Below are positions 14,288-21,036 of a stretch of 21,036 nt of DNA, piece by piece. Within the stretch, counting starts at the first letter, position 1. The number at the start of each line of letters is the position of its first letter. The position numbers and the translations under genes are program-made. The stretch covers positions 1 through 21,036 of the forward strand of contig JAUZPI010000074.1 of NCBI GenBank assembly GCA_030706015.1. Direction: 5' to 3'. Below the pieces are notes generated by a model that saw only the letters and a list, made by a program, of their open reading frames with translations, had not been told where the DNA came from and did no database searches. The stretch is from Bacillota bacterium. Lineage in GTDB: Bacteria > Bacillota > Clostridia > Clostridiales > Clostridiaceae.

Positions 14288-16609
14288 CTATTCTTCCATT
14301 AATTCAGTAGGTTTAGTATTTTTTATAACGCTGCAGCCTATAAGTGCTATTGATGTTATCAAAATTATCATAGCTGTTATTATCGCTGCCATCGTTGATG
14401 GTGATATTACCAATATATCCAGCTTATTCACTGAAGCAGCTATCATAGGCCTTGCTGCCGTTAAATTTAATATAACAGCTAATATAGTGCTGAATAGTGT
14501 TAATATTAGAATCCTATATAGATATCTAAGGCTTATTTCTTTAGATGTAAAACCTAAAGCCTTCATAACCCCAAAATTCCTTGTATTATCTCTTATATTC
14601 ATTACTATGATATTTAATATAGTTATTGCCCCAAAGGCTATAAACACCACAATTAGCAAATATGTCACAGGAAGAAAAGTACCTGCTATAGGATCAATGC
14701 TGTATTTTAGTAATGGATGAAGTTCACTGGTATCTAGACTAGGGAATTTATTATTAATGTCCTTTTCAAAGCTCCCTATTTCAGAGGCATCTTTAAGATT
14801 TACAAACAATTCAGTTCCGATATAATCCGGAATCTCTTTTTGAACTGTAGAAGTTAATAGTTTCATGCCATATCCATTATTCATCAAAGAATTATATGAC
14901 CCACAAATCAAGTAAGAATCTTTCTTATCGTTTATAGTTAGCTCTATATTATCTCCTACTGCTAGTCCTGTATCTTGTAATATCTTCATAGAAACTGCTA
15001 CTTCCTTATAATTCTCGGGATTACGACCATCCACAATTGTAAAGCCTAAATCCTTATCATATGAGCTCATAACAAGCACAGTATCCAGTGTACCTTTTAT
15101 AGGATATTTTTTGTTATCTAGCTTTAAGCCTGTAAATGCTAAGGAGCCATAAACATAATTTTTAACTCTATTATCATTCTTCACCTGATTTATTACATCC
15201 TTTGTAATTCCCTCTCGAGTAAATAACGGAGCACTTATGGTTACATTACTTTTAGGCAGACCAAACCATACATTAGTATGATCCTTCATTTTTGATATAG
15301 TTACATTGAAATTACCAAACATTAACACCAAGGTTAATGCCAAGCTTAAGGTTAATGTAATAAGAGCAGATATCTTTTTATATTTAAACATATCATTTAC
15401 AGCTAGTGCTAAAGGAGAAATTGTATTTTTAATTAAGGACTTTGTTAACTTTTTTCTTGAAGAGGTAATACCTGTTTTAAACGCATCTACAGGAGAAATC
15501 TTGTTAGTTCTTCTAATTACAAGGTATAGATTTATGATTACTACCACAGAAAATAAAGCTATTGTAGTAAGAATTACTGAAAAGTTAACATTTACCCCAT
15601 CAAAATCACCAATGTATTTTAACACCTTAGAAGCTGTATAATTTATAACAGGAATGCTGATAATTGCCCCAAGAGTGCTTCCTATAATGGCAGTCAGGGA
15701 ATATCCCATAATATAAAACTTAAGAATTTCTCTTTTTAAAAAACCCAGCGCTTTATATATCCCGATGGATTTATATTCTTTTAAAATACTGTTCCATAAA
15801 ATAAATCGTATAAGCAGCACCGAAACAATAAACACAAGTAATGAAGCTAAAGTACAGATACCGCCTATGGTGGAAGAAACCATAATTGATGAATCAACTA
15901 ACTTACTTTTATCAAGAGTGAAACCTCCAACCCTAACAGCATTAATTAAGCTTTTTTCTATATCAGATGCACTTGCACCTTTTTTTATATCAATAAATAT
16001 TGTTGGTGCTTTTGTAAAAGAGGAAAATTGCTGAGCACTATTTATATTTGTATATAAAAGAATTTGATCAGATGTAGAAGCTGGTTGAAGTGAATCATTA
16101 ATCAAGGAGCTTACCTTTAAAGTAACCTGCTTATCCTTAATCTTAAAGGTAAGGTTATCTCCAAGGGCTATATGAAAATTATCAGCCAATAGCTGCGTAA
16201 TCCATACCTCTCCCTCTTTGGGATAACTGCTATTGTCCAGAGACTTTACTTTATTAAGTCCTGAAGGCACGTTCCTCATATTTTCCAAAGGGACGATGCT
16301 GTAAAAAGGGAGCTTTATATTCTTACTATTCAGGTAAAGATCATTACCGGAAGTAAAGGCATCTATAACCTTAACATCCTTAACATCTGAATTCTCCTTA
16401 CACCACTTTAATATATCTTGTGTAGCAGCTTCATTGGAGTCAAATAAAATTACATCATAAAGTTTTTCATTAGCATAATATTTATTAACATAACCATTAA
16501 TAGAGGTTATCATAGATAAACTGCTGGCAAATATCAAGGAAGACAGGAATAATAATATACCTATTAAAAAACACTGAAGCTTTTTCTTTTTTAACTTTTT
16601 AAACCACAT
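14288..16609 (-). CDS. FtsX-type ABC transporter permease (773 aa, two FtsX domains)
   Basis: A large permease. TM1 is about 12-33, then an extracellular domain (about 36-245), a first FtsX unit (TMs about 248-272, 300-326, 344-366, with IYKALGF at 284-290), TM about 413-432, a second extracellular domain (about 433-640), and a second FtsX unit over the last 130 residues (with VMKALGF and three TMs). Two duplicated halves, each with a large extracellular domain, suit MacB/LolE-like or YtrF-like transporters rather than the BceB type with a single big loop. AAAGGA lies about 9 nt before ATG 16609. It is first in the operon, behind a promoter with a probable regulator site. A role in antimicrobial-peptide or envelope-stress resistance is plausible but not shown. 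Confidence 0.9.
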   Translation of the reverse strand: MWFKKLKKKKLQCFLIGILLFLSSLIFASSLSMITSINGYVNKYYANEKLYDVILFDSNEAATQDILKWCKENSDVKDVKVIDAFTSGNDLYLNSKNIKLPFYSIVPLENMRNVPSGLNKVKSLDNSSYPKEGEVWITQLLADNFHIALGDNLTFKIKDKQVTLKVSSLINDSLQPASTSDQILLYTNINSAQQFSSFTKAPTIFIDIKKGASASDIEKSLINAVRVGGFTLDKSKLVDSSIMVSSTIGGICTLASLLVFIVSVLLIRFILWNSILKEYKSIGIYKALGFLKREILKFYIMGYSLTAIIGSTLGAIISIPVINYTASKVLKYIGDFDGVNVNFSVILTTIALFSVVVIINLYLVIRRTNKISPVDAFKTGITSSRKKLTKSLIKNTISPLALAVNDMFKYKKISALITLTLSLALTLVLMFGNFNVTISKMKDHTNVWFGLPKSNVTISAPLFTREGITKDVINQVKNDNRVKNYVYGSLAFTGLKLDNKKYPIKGTLDTVLVMSSYDKDLGFTIVDGRNPENYKEVAVSMKILQDTGLAVGDNIELTINDKKDSYLICGSYNSLMNNGYGMKLLTSTVQKEIPDYIGTELFVNLKDASEIGSFEKDINNKFPSLDTSELHPLLKYSIDPIAGTFLPVTYLLIVVFIAFGAITILNIIVMNIRDNTRNFGVMKALGFTSKEISLRYLYRILILTLFSTILAVILNLTAARPMIAASVNKLDILVISPSTMAAIITAMIILITSIALIGCSVIKNTKPTELMEE

Positions 16610-16629
16610 ATAAACACATCCTTTCTTTA

Positions 16630-16658
16630 ATTATATAGTATGCCAGGAAAATTAAAGA
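16630..16658 (-). promoter_or_regulatory. Predicted promoter of the ABC transporter operon
   Basis: The minus strand has TATAAT (16630-16635) with a poor -35, TCTTTA (16653-16658), at 17-bp spacing. A weak -35 with an operator just upstream is typical of an activator-dependent promoter. Confidence 0.5.
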
Positions 16659-16666
16659 AAGATATT

Positions 16667-16687
16667 TAAAATCTTAATAAAATCTTA
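16667..16687 (-). promoter_or_regulatory. Tandem 11-bp-period repeat, candidate response-regulator binding site
   Basis: Two identical copies of TAAGATTTTA (16678-16687 and 16667-16676) are spaced one helical turn apart immediately upstream of the -35 region. This is the arrangement used by OmpR/PhoB-family dimers bound head to tail for activation. The OmpR-family regulator encoded at 12666-13370 is the natural candidate. Confidence 0.55.
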
Positions 16688-16761
16688 CAATTTAAGGGTA
16701 ATTAAATAACAAACTCAACCAACCTGTTACCAGCAATATATCCTTTCAGCAGGTGATATAA

Positions 16762-16810
16762 GTAAAAAACAAGGAGTACAGTAACACTTCCACGTGTTGC
16801 CGTACTCCTT
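16762..16810 (-). terminator. Terminator of the diguanylate cyclase gene
   Basis: A 17-bp stem with two imperfect positions (16771-16787 with 16794-16810, AAGGAGTAC...GTACTCCTT) is followed on the minus strand by TTGTTTTTT. It lies about 60 bp after the GGDEF stop codon and isolates that gene from the ABC operon. Confidence 0.85.
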
Positions 16811-16870
16811 ATTTATAAAACAGCTTATGTATGACTAGGGAAATTACGCAAAATTTCTATAGGGATTATA

Positions 16871-19330
16871 TCATTTACAGCTTTTAACCATACGCTTATA
16901 TTCATACATACGTTTATCTGCAATCTTTATTAATTCATTAAATTTTACTCCATCCCTTGGAAAGTTAACAATCCCATAACTATAACTGCAAATAATTATC
17001 TTGTCTTCATGGATTATTGGTTTGCTTTTGAAATATTCCGCTAATCTTTCAAATTTATTGACTAAGCCTTGAAAATCCACATCATAGAAAATTCCTACAA
17101 ATTCGTCCCCTCCAAATCTTCCAATAATATCAGAAGCTTCAGTTAAACTTTTTATGCCTGCTGAAAATGTTTTAATTAATTCATCGCCAGTTAAATGACC
17201 ATAAGTATCATTAACAGATTTCAGGCTATTTAAATCAAAAACTACGACAAAAAATTCTTTTTTATCTGCATTATTATAAATATTAGTATGAATCAATTGT
17301 TCAAAATAATTTCTGTTATATACATTAGTCAATTTATCATATCTAGATAAATATACAGTTTCTTCATGAAGCTTATGCTTATTAATGGCAATAGCAGCTT
17401 GATTTCTCATGTACTCCATTAATTCTATATCTCCTTCATTAAAGATACTATGTCTACTATACATATTTAAAAATCCGTATAATTGACCATTTACAATAAT
17501 GGGTGAACTAATTGAGGATTTTATCTTTATTTGCCCTGTTGTATCTAACATACTTATATGTTTCAATTTATCAATATCATTAAAAATAACAGTCTTATCA
17601 ATATTTTCTCCATTATTAAACCATAATAGGTGTTCTTCCAGGTCAATTGTAAATGTTTTAGTCTTTTCTAAATCATAACCCTTTGCTACAGCTATTTTTA
17701 AATTTTTATCTTTATCTAAAAGCAATACTGTACCAGCACTTCTCTCATCAATACAATTAATAACTTTATCTAGTATTAATTGAAGCAAGTCGTTAATATT
17801 TGTTATTTCATTAATAGAATATCCTATCTTCACCATTGCTTCTTTTAACTTTAATAATTTATTTATTTTTTCTCTATTCTTTTTTTCTTCTGTAATATCT
17901 ATTGCAACACCAACTAAACCCTTATTATTACCCTCATCGTCAATAACCACTGATTTACTTAACATTACATCATGATATGTGCCATCCCTATGAATAAGCT
18001 TTGATTGAAAAACTTGTGTCTCTTTTTTCGCAATTAATATCTCATCGTACTTTTTATAGATTTCAACCAGATTATTTTCAAAAACTTCATTAATAGTACT
18101 TCCAATAATTTCTCCCTTCTCCATACCAAGAAATTCAGTGAAGGCAGCATTACAATGGTTATATATCCCATCCTCATCCTTAGAGAATATAGGATTAGGA
18201 ATAGCATCCATAAGGGTTTGAAGAAATTTCAAGTTATCTGATAATTTTTTTCTCTGCAGCTCAATTTCAGTGGTATCACTAAAAATTAGTATTTTGCCAA
18301 CGATTTCACCAGGCTTTTCATATATATAGTCAATATTCATCTTATAATATCTTAATTGGTCATTATTTTTTATATTTACCAATGTTTCATTATAAAAATC
18401 GCCATTTACGGTTTTTAACACTTCCTTATAATCCTTTAATATCTCATCAATTTTTCTATCACCAGCTTCTATTTCCTTCAGTTCTGGAATAATGTTTTTT
18501 GATGATTTATTAAGGTTGACTATATTATTTTCATAATCTAGAATTATTACTCCATCTGACATATTCGCAAATACTTTCTCCAGTGCTATTGGGGTAAGTT
18601 TTAAGAGTTTAAAATTTAATATAGCAAAACTGGAAATTAGGCCCGAAAAGAAAAATGCAAATGGGCATAAATCCAAATCAAAGGGTATTAGTTTCAACGT
18701 ATAAATAATATCTGAAATCCATGGAATTATCCAAGCTATTATTAAAAATAATAACTGTTTTCTTAAAATTGATGTAGACTTAAAATAAGCAACTATAAAA
18801 ATTATTAACCCTATAAGCATTAGCGCATAGGTATAAACAATATTCACCCAATACAAAGGCCCCTTTATCACTTCTACAATTGGAAATATACCATTATAAT
18901 TCATATATAATTTTTTATAAAACAAATGATGAAAATCATTTGTGTAATTCATTATCAAGGTAAGAATAGGTATGATATATAGTAGCCTTAAAGGACTCTT
19001 TTTTAATCTCTCTTTATATCCATTAAAATTAAGTGCAAACATTAACCAAACCACAGGTAAAAAAGCTATTCCGATATACTCCACCCTTATCCAAAACTTT
19101 ACTTTATCAATACTTGTACACAATATTTCAAATGCATATCCAAATTCATAAATTAATACAGGAAGCAAGGCTATAGATACATATAGCTTATTTCTCTTCC
19201 ATGAAAAATACCCCAAATAAGTCAGTATTACTGCTGACATTAAAAGTACGAAACTAAAATAATAATTCAAACTCAAAATATCACCCCATATGTCTATTAT
19301 ACTAAACATTTCCTTAATATCCACATTCAA
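16871..19330 (-). CDS. Membrane diguanylate cyclase: 7TM-PAS-PAS-GAF-GGDEF
   Basis: A protein of up to 819 aa that makes c-di-GMP from two GTP. The N-terminal seven-helix region (about 22-242) is of the histidine-kinase-associated 7TM sensor type. It is followed by PAS-like domains (about 250-358 and 368-484), GAF (about 505-652) and GGDEF (about 660-815) with YDKLTNVYNRNYF (664-676), FDLNSLK (Asp699) and an intact GRFGGDEF (GGDEF at 740-744). The allosteric RxxD I-site is absent: the equivalent residues read EASD. There is no EAL or HD-GYP domain. The start is uncertain: the longest frame begins at TTG 19330 without a ribosome binding site; ATG 19309 has AAGGA too close; TTG 19276 has a good GGGGTGAT and begins right at TM1. 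A natural source of c-di-GMP for the PilZ synthase and riboswitch nearby, though that link is inferred. Confidence 0.93.
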   Translation of the reverse strand: MNVDIKEMFSIIDIWGDILSLNYYFSFVLLMSAVILTYLGYFSWKRNKLYVSIALLPVLIYEFGYAFEILCTSIDKVKFWIRVEYIGIAFLPVVWLMFALNFNGYKERLKKSPLRLLYIIPILTLIMNYTNDFHHLFYKKLYMNYNGIFPIVEVIKGPLYWVNIVYTYALMLIGLIIFIVAYFKSTSILRKQLLFLIIAWIIPWISDIIYTLKLIPFDLDLCPFAFFFSGLISSFAILNFKLLKLTPIALEKVFANMSDGVIILDYENNIVNLNKSSKNIIPELKEIEAGDRKIDEILKDYKEVLKTVNGDFYNETLVNIKNNDQLRYYKMNIDYIYEKPGEIVGKILIFSDTTEIELQRKKLSDNLKFLQTLMDAIPNPIFSKDEDGIYNHCNAAFTEFLGMEKGEIIGSTINEVFENNLVEIYKKYDEILIAKKETQVFQSKLIHRDGTYHDVMLSKSVVIDDEGNNKGLVGVAIDITEEKKNREKINKLLKLKEAMVKIGYSINEITNINDLLQLILDKVINCIDERSAGTVLLLDKDKNLKIAVAKGYDLEKTKTFTIDLEEHLLWFNNGENIDKTVIFNDIDKLKHISMLDTTGQIKIKSSISSPIIVNGQLYGFLNMYSRHSIFNEGDIELMEYMRNQAAIAINKHKLHEETVYLSRYDKLTNVYNRNYFEQLIHTNIYNNADKKEFFVVVFDLNSLKSVNDTYGHLTGDELIKTFSAGIKSLTEASDIIGRFGGDEFVGIFYDVDFQGLVNKFERLAEYFKSKPIIHEDKIIICSYSYGIVNFPRDGVKFNELIKIADKRMYEYKRMVKSCK

Positions 19331-19373
19331 AAAATAGCATTGCAGTGATCAGCTGAAGAAAACATAGTTTTCA

Positions 19374-19402
19374 TTCAAAATTTCGTAAATATGAATTATA
19401 AT
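19374..19402 (+). promoter_or_regulatory. Predicted promoter of the 2H phosphoesterase gene
   Basis: TTCAAA (19374-19379), a 17-bp spacer and TATAAT (19397-19402); a second TATAAT overlaps downstream at 19406-19411. The region is shared with the divergent GGDEF gene. Confidence 0.45.
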
Positions 19403-19434
19403 TATTATAATTTAAAAGAAAGGAAGATAAAAAT

Positions 19435-19986
19435 TTGAGAGTCTATATTGCTATAGATTTTGAAGATAATATTAAGAGTTATTTTGCTAAAATAACCTCA
19501 TATATAAGAAATCACTGTATTGAAGGCAGTTTTACAGAAAAAAATAACTTTCATTTGACAATTCGCTTTATAGGAGAAGCTGATGGTCTTCAAATTGCCA
19601 AAATAAAAGAAATAATGGATAAAGCAGTTTTAAGAGTAAATTCTTTTGAATTATTAGTAAATAACTTGGGCATCTTTAAAAGAAAAAAGACAAGTATTCT
19701 ATGGATTGGAATAGAAGAAAATGTCGTTCTTTCTGAACTTCATAAAGAACTTTCCTCGCTGTTAAAAGAACGGAGAATACCCTTTTATGATAAACTCTTT
19801 ATGCCCCATATAACTTTAGGGCGCAGAGTATTATTTCGTGAAGATTCTAAAGACTTGGACAACCTAATTCAATTCCAAAGAATCACCATCCCAGTAAAAG
19901 CAATAACCTTAATGGCAAGTAAAGAGCAAAATGGAAAACTAAATGGTGTACCAATTTATCAAGTTAACCTGAAAGAATCACCTTAA
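19435..19986 (+). CDS. thpR: RNA 2',3'-cyclic phosphodiesterase / 2'-5' RNA ligase (2H family)
   Basis: A 183-aa cytosolic 2H phosphoesterase (LigT/ThpR) that opens 2',3'-cyclic phosphate ends on RNA to 2'-phosphates; ligase activity in this family is reversible and its physiological role is uncertain. Both catalytic H-x-T motifs are present, HLT (40-42) in NNFHLTIRFIG and HIT (125-127) in FMPHITLGR, at the usual spacing and total length. The start is TTG 19435 with AAAGGAAG about 8 nt upstream. It is the only convincing plus-strand gene, is monocistronic with its own promoter and terminator, and shows no evident link to the exopolysaccharide genes. Confidence 0.92.
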   Translation: MRVYIAIDFEDNIKSYFAKITSYIRNHCIEGSFTEKNNFHLTIRFIGEADGLQIAKIKEIMDKAVLRVNSFELLVNNLGIFKRKKTSILWIGIEENVVLSELHKELSSLLKERRIPFYDKLFMPHITLGRRVLFREDSKDLDNLIQFQRITIPVKAITLMASKEQNGKLNGVPIYQVNLKESP

Positions 19987-20028
19987 CTGGTCTGTGAAAA
20001 AAATCTGCAAATTACAAGCAAAAAGTTT

Positions 20029-20060
20029 AAAACCCTAGACCTTTCTGTCTGGGGTTTTAT
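20029..20060 (+). terminator. Terminator after the 2H phosphoesterase, usable from both strands
   Basis: AAAACCCTAGAC (20029-20040) pairs with GTCTGGGGTTTT (20047-20058) with one G-U, a 6-nt loop and a T-rich 3' side. The A-rich 5' flank provides a T run for transcripts arriving from the MATE gene on the minus strand. Confidence 0.85.
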
Positions 20061-20061
20061 A

Positions 20062-20096
20062 TGGTGGAGGCGAAGCGTGACCTCCGAAATCCACCA
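20062..20096. repeat. GC-rich hairpin element (REP-like)
   Basis: TGGTGGA...TCCACCA outer arms (20062-20068, 20090-20096) overlap an alternative inner stem GGAGG/CCTCC (66-70 with 81-85). The patch is far more GC-rich than its surroundings. The segment also reads as a 15-codon open frame from ATG 20061, without a ribosome binding site, which I do not regard as a gene. Confidence 0.45.
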
Positions 20097-20139
20097 ATAA
20101 ATTTTTAATCATTTTCACCTTCAAAAGTTTTTAACTTGT

Positions 20140-21036
20140 TTATTCATTCATAGAAACTTCTATTAAGCTCTTCTGTCTAATCCCTAGCCATAGGGCAATT
20201 CCTATGAGACATGAGATACCTTCTGTAGCTGTCATAGTCCAAATAACGCCATTAACAGCAAATAGCATGTTTCCTACAATCAAAATAGGGATAAATAAAA
20301 CACCTCTCACAGCAGCCATAACATTTGATTGCACACCAGCTCCTTGAGCTTGGAAGATTCCAGTGAAAAATTCACATAGGGCAGCAAATACTGTTGATGA
20401 AAGTTGAGCTATTAAAGTTATTTGACCAATGGCTATAACCTTAGGATCAACACTAAAGAAGCCAATGATCTGTAACCTAAGTGCAAATAGAACTGCTCCT
20501 AAGGTTAAGGTTAAAACCAGCATATACAGTATCGTCTTTTTAATAACTTCCATAAGACGCTTTTGATTATTTGCAGAGTAAGCAAAGGCAATTAGTGGTA
20601 CAACTCCCATTGCAAAGCCCATGCCAATACAATCTACAATTTGAACAACTCTTTGAGCAATTCCAAAACCAGCCACAACAGTATCTCCATACATCATAGA
20701 ATAATTATTAAATAGCAGACTTATAATGACGAAAAATCCACTAAGTAACAAAGCTGAAACTCCAACCTTAAAAATGTTACTATAGATCTCTTTACTTGGC
20801 TTAAAATACTTAATCGATAAATTCTGAACACTACTCTTCTTTTGCAGATAATATACAAAGTATATAGCTGAAACTGTATTACCGCAAAGAGATGCTAGTG
20901 CTGATCCCATTACATTCATATTAAGAACAAGAATGAAAAAAGGATTCATTATTATATTAATTATAATACCTCCTATGGTACCAGTCATAGAAACAGTTGA
21001 TGCTCCCTCCGCACGTACAGCTGCTTCAAGTGCCAT
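20140..21036 (-). CDS. MATE family multidrug efflux transporter, C-terminal part (cut by window edge)
   Basis: 298 residues of a polytopic multidrug/toxin extrusion protein, normally about 450 aa; the N-terminal third lies beyond 21036. The Met at the window edge is internal: ALEAAVRAEGAS followed by GGIIINIIMNPFFIL corresponds to the middle of MATE proteins (the AxxxxxRAxG...NIxxDPxFI region). About eight TM helices are visible, consistent with the end of the first bundle plus the second bundle. It uses an ion gradient to export cationic compounds in characterised homologues; the substrate here is unknown. The stop is at 20140; transcription likely ends at the shared terminator region 20029-20060. 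Confidence 0.9.
   Translation of the reverse strand: MALEAAVRAEGASTVSMTGTIGGIIINIIMNPFFILVLNMNVMGSALASLCGNTVSAIYFVYYLQKKSSVQNLSIKYFKPSKEIYSNIFKVGVSALLLSGFFVIISLLFNNYSMMYGDTVVAGFGIAQRVVQIVDCIGMGFAMGVVPLIAFAYSANNQKRLMEVIKKTILYMLVLTLTLGAVLFALRLQIIGFFSVDPKVIAIGQITLIAQLSSTVFAALCEFFTGIFQAQGAGVQSNVMAAVRGVLFIPILIVGNMLFAVNGVIWTMTATEGISCLIGIALWLGIRQKSLIEVSMNE

Noticed and set aside
11285..16609. BceRS-BceAB bacitracin-type module
   Set aside because: The kinase has a sizeable extracellular sensor and the permease has two FtsX halves each with a large extracellular domain, unlike BceS and BceB.
20061..20108. tRNA fragment or 15-codon peptide gene at the GC-rich hairpin
   Set aside because: The CCTCCACCA-like end on the minus strand lacks the rest of a tRNA cloverleaf, and the short frame has no ribosome binding site.
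1..21036. CRISPR arrays, rRNA or complete tRNA genes, phage genes
   Set aside because: No regularly spaced repeats, no conserved RNA gene segments and no structural or integrase genes were seen on either strand.

Overview
The window is about 30% GC. Its gene content (Gram-positive acetylation and exopolysaccharide genes, a class I c-di-GMP riboswitch, strong AGGAGG-type ribosome binding sites, compact operons with hairpin-plus-T terminators) fits a Clostridium-like Firmicute. Almost everything is on the minus strand; the only convincing plus-strand gene is a 2H phosphoesterase at 19435-19986.

Layout. At 1-59 lies the N-terminus of a gene that resembles an IS607-type serine recombinase. It is followed by about 490 bp of AT-rich noncoding DNA, then proA (552-1832) with its own promoter and terminator. 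At 1997-2099 a roughly 100-bp imperfect palindrome resembles a MITE. It lies directly after a secreted GH26 glycanase (2108-3067) whose leader carries a class I c-di-GMP (GEMM-I) riboswitch followed by a perfect terminator hairpin. A five-gene operon is transcribed from about 11069 down to 3326. In order it encodes a BcsA-like GT2 synthase with a C-terminal PilZ domain, a signal-peptide/C-anchored accessory protein, an AlgI-type MBOAT O-acetyltransferase, an AlgJ/AlgX-type SGNH (DHHW) protein, and a membrane-anchored GH16 beta-glucanase with a C-terminal CBM-like domain.

Next come a two-component system (OmpR-family regulator and HAMP histidine kinase, 11285-13370) and an ABC exporter-like pair (ATPase and 773-aa FtsX-type permease, 13519-16609). 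The pair has its own promoter preceded by an 11-bp-period direct repeat suited to an OmpR-family regulator. A 7TM-PAS-PAS-GAF-GGDEF diguanylate cyclase (16871-19330), the plus-strand RNA 2',3'-cyclic phosphodiesterase, and a MATE transporter cut by the window edge complete the region.

How the genes fit together (inference). The centre is a c-di-GMP-controlled, O-acetylated beta-glucan exopolysaccharide system. c-di-GMP should activate the synthase through its PilZ domain (RxxxR and DxSxxG are present), while the neighbouring secreted GH26 glycanase is under a c-di-GMP riboswitch, and a diguanylate cyclase is encoded about 6 kb away. The organisation recalls the clostridial ccsZABHI cellulose locus, but GH16 and GH26 enzymes stand in place of a GH5 endoglucanase. 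This raises the possibility of a polymer with beta-1,3 or mixed beta-1,3/1,4 linkages rather than plain cellulose.
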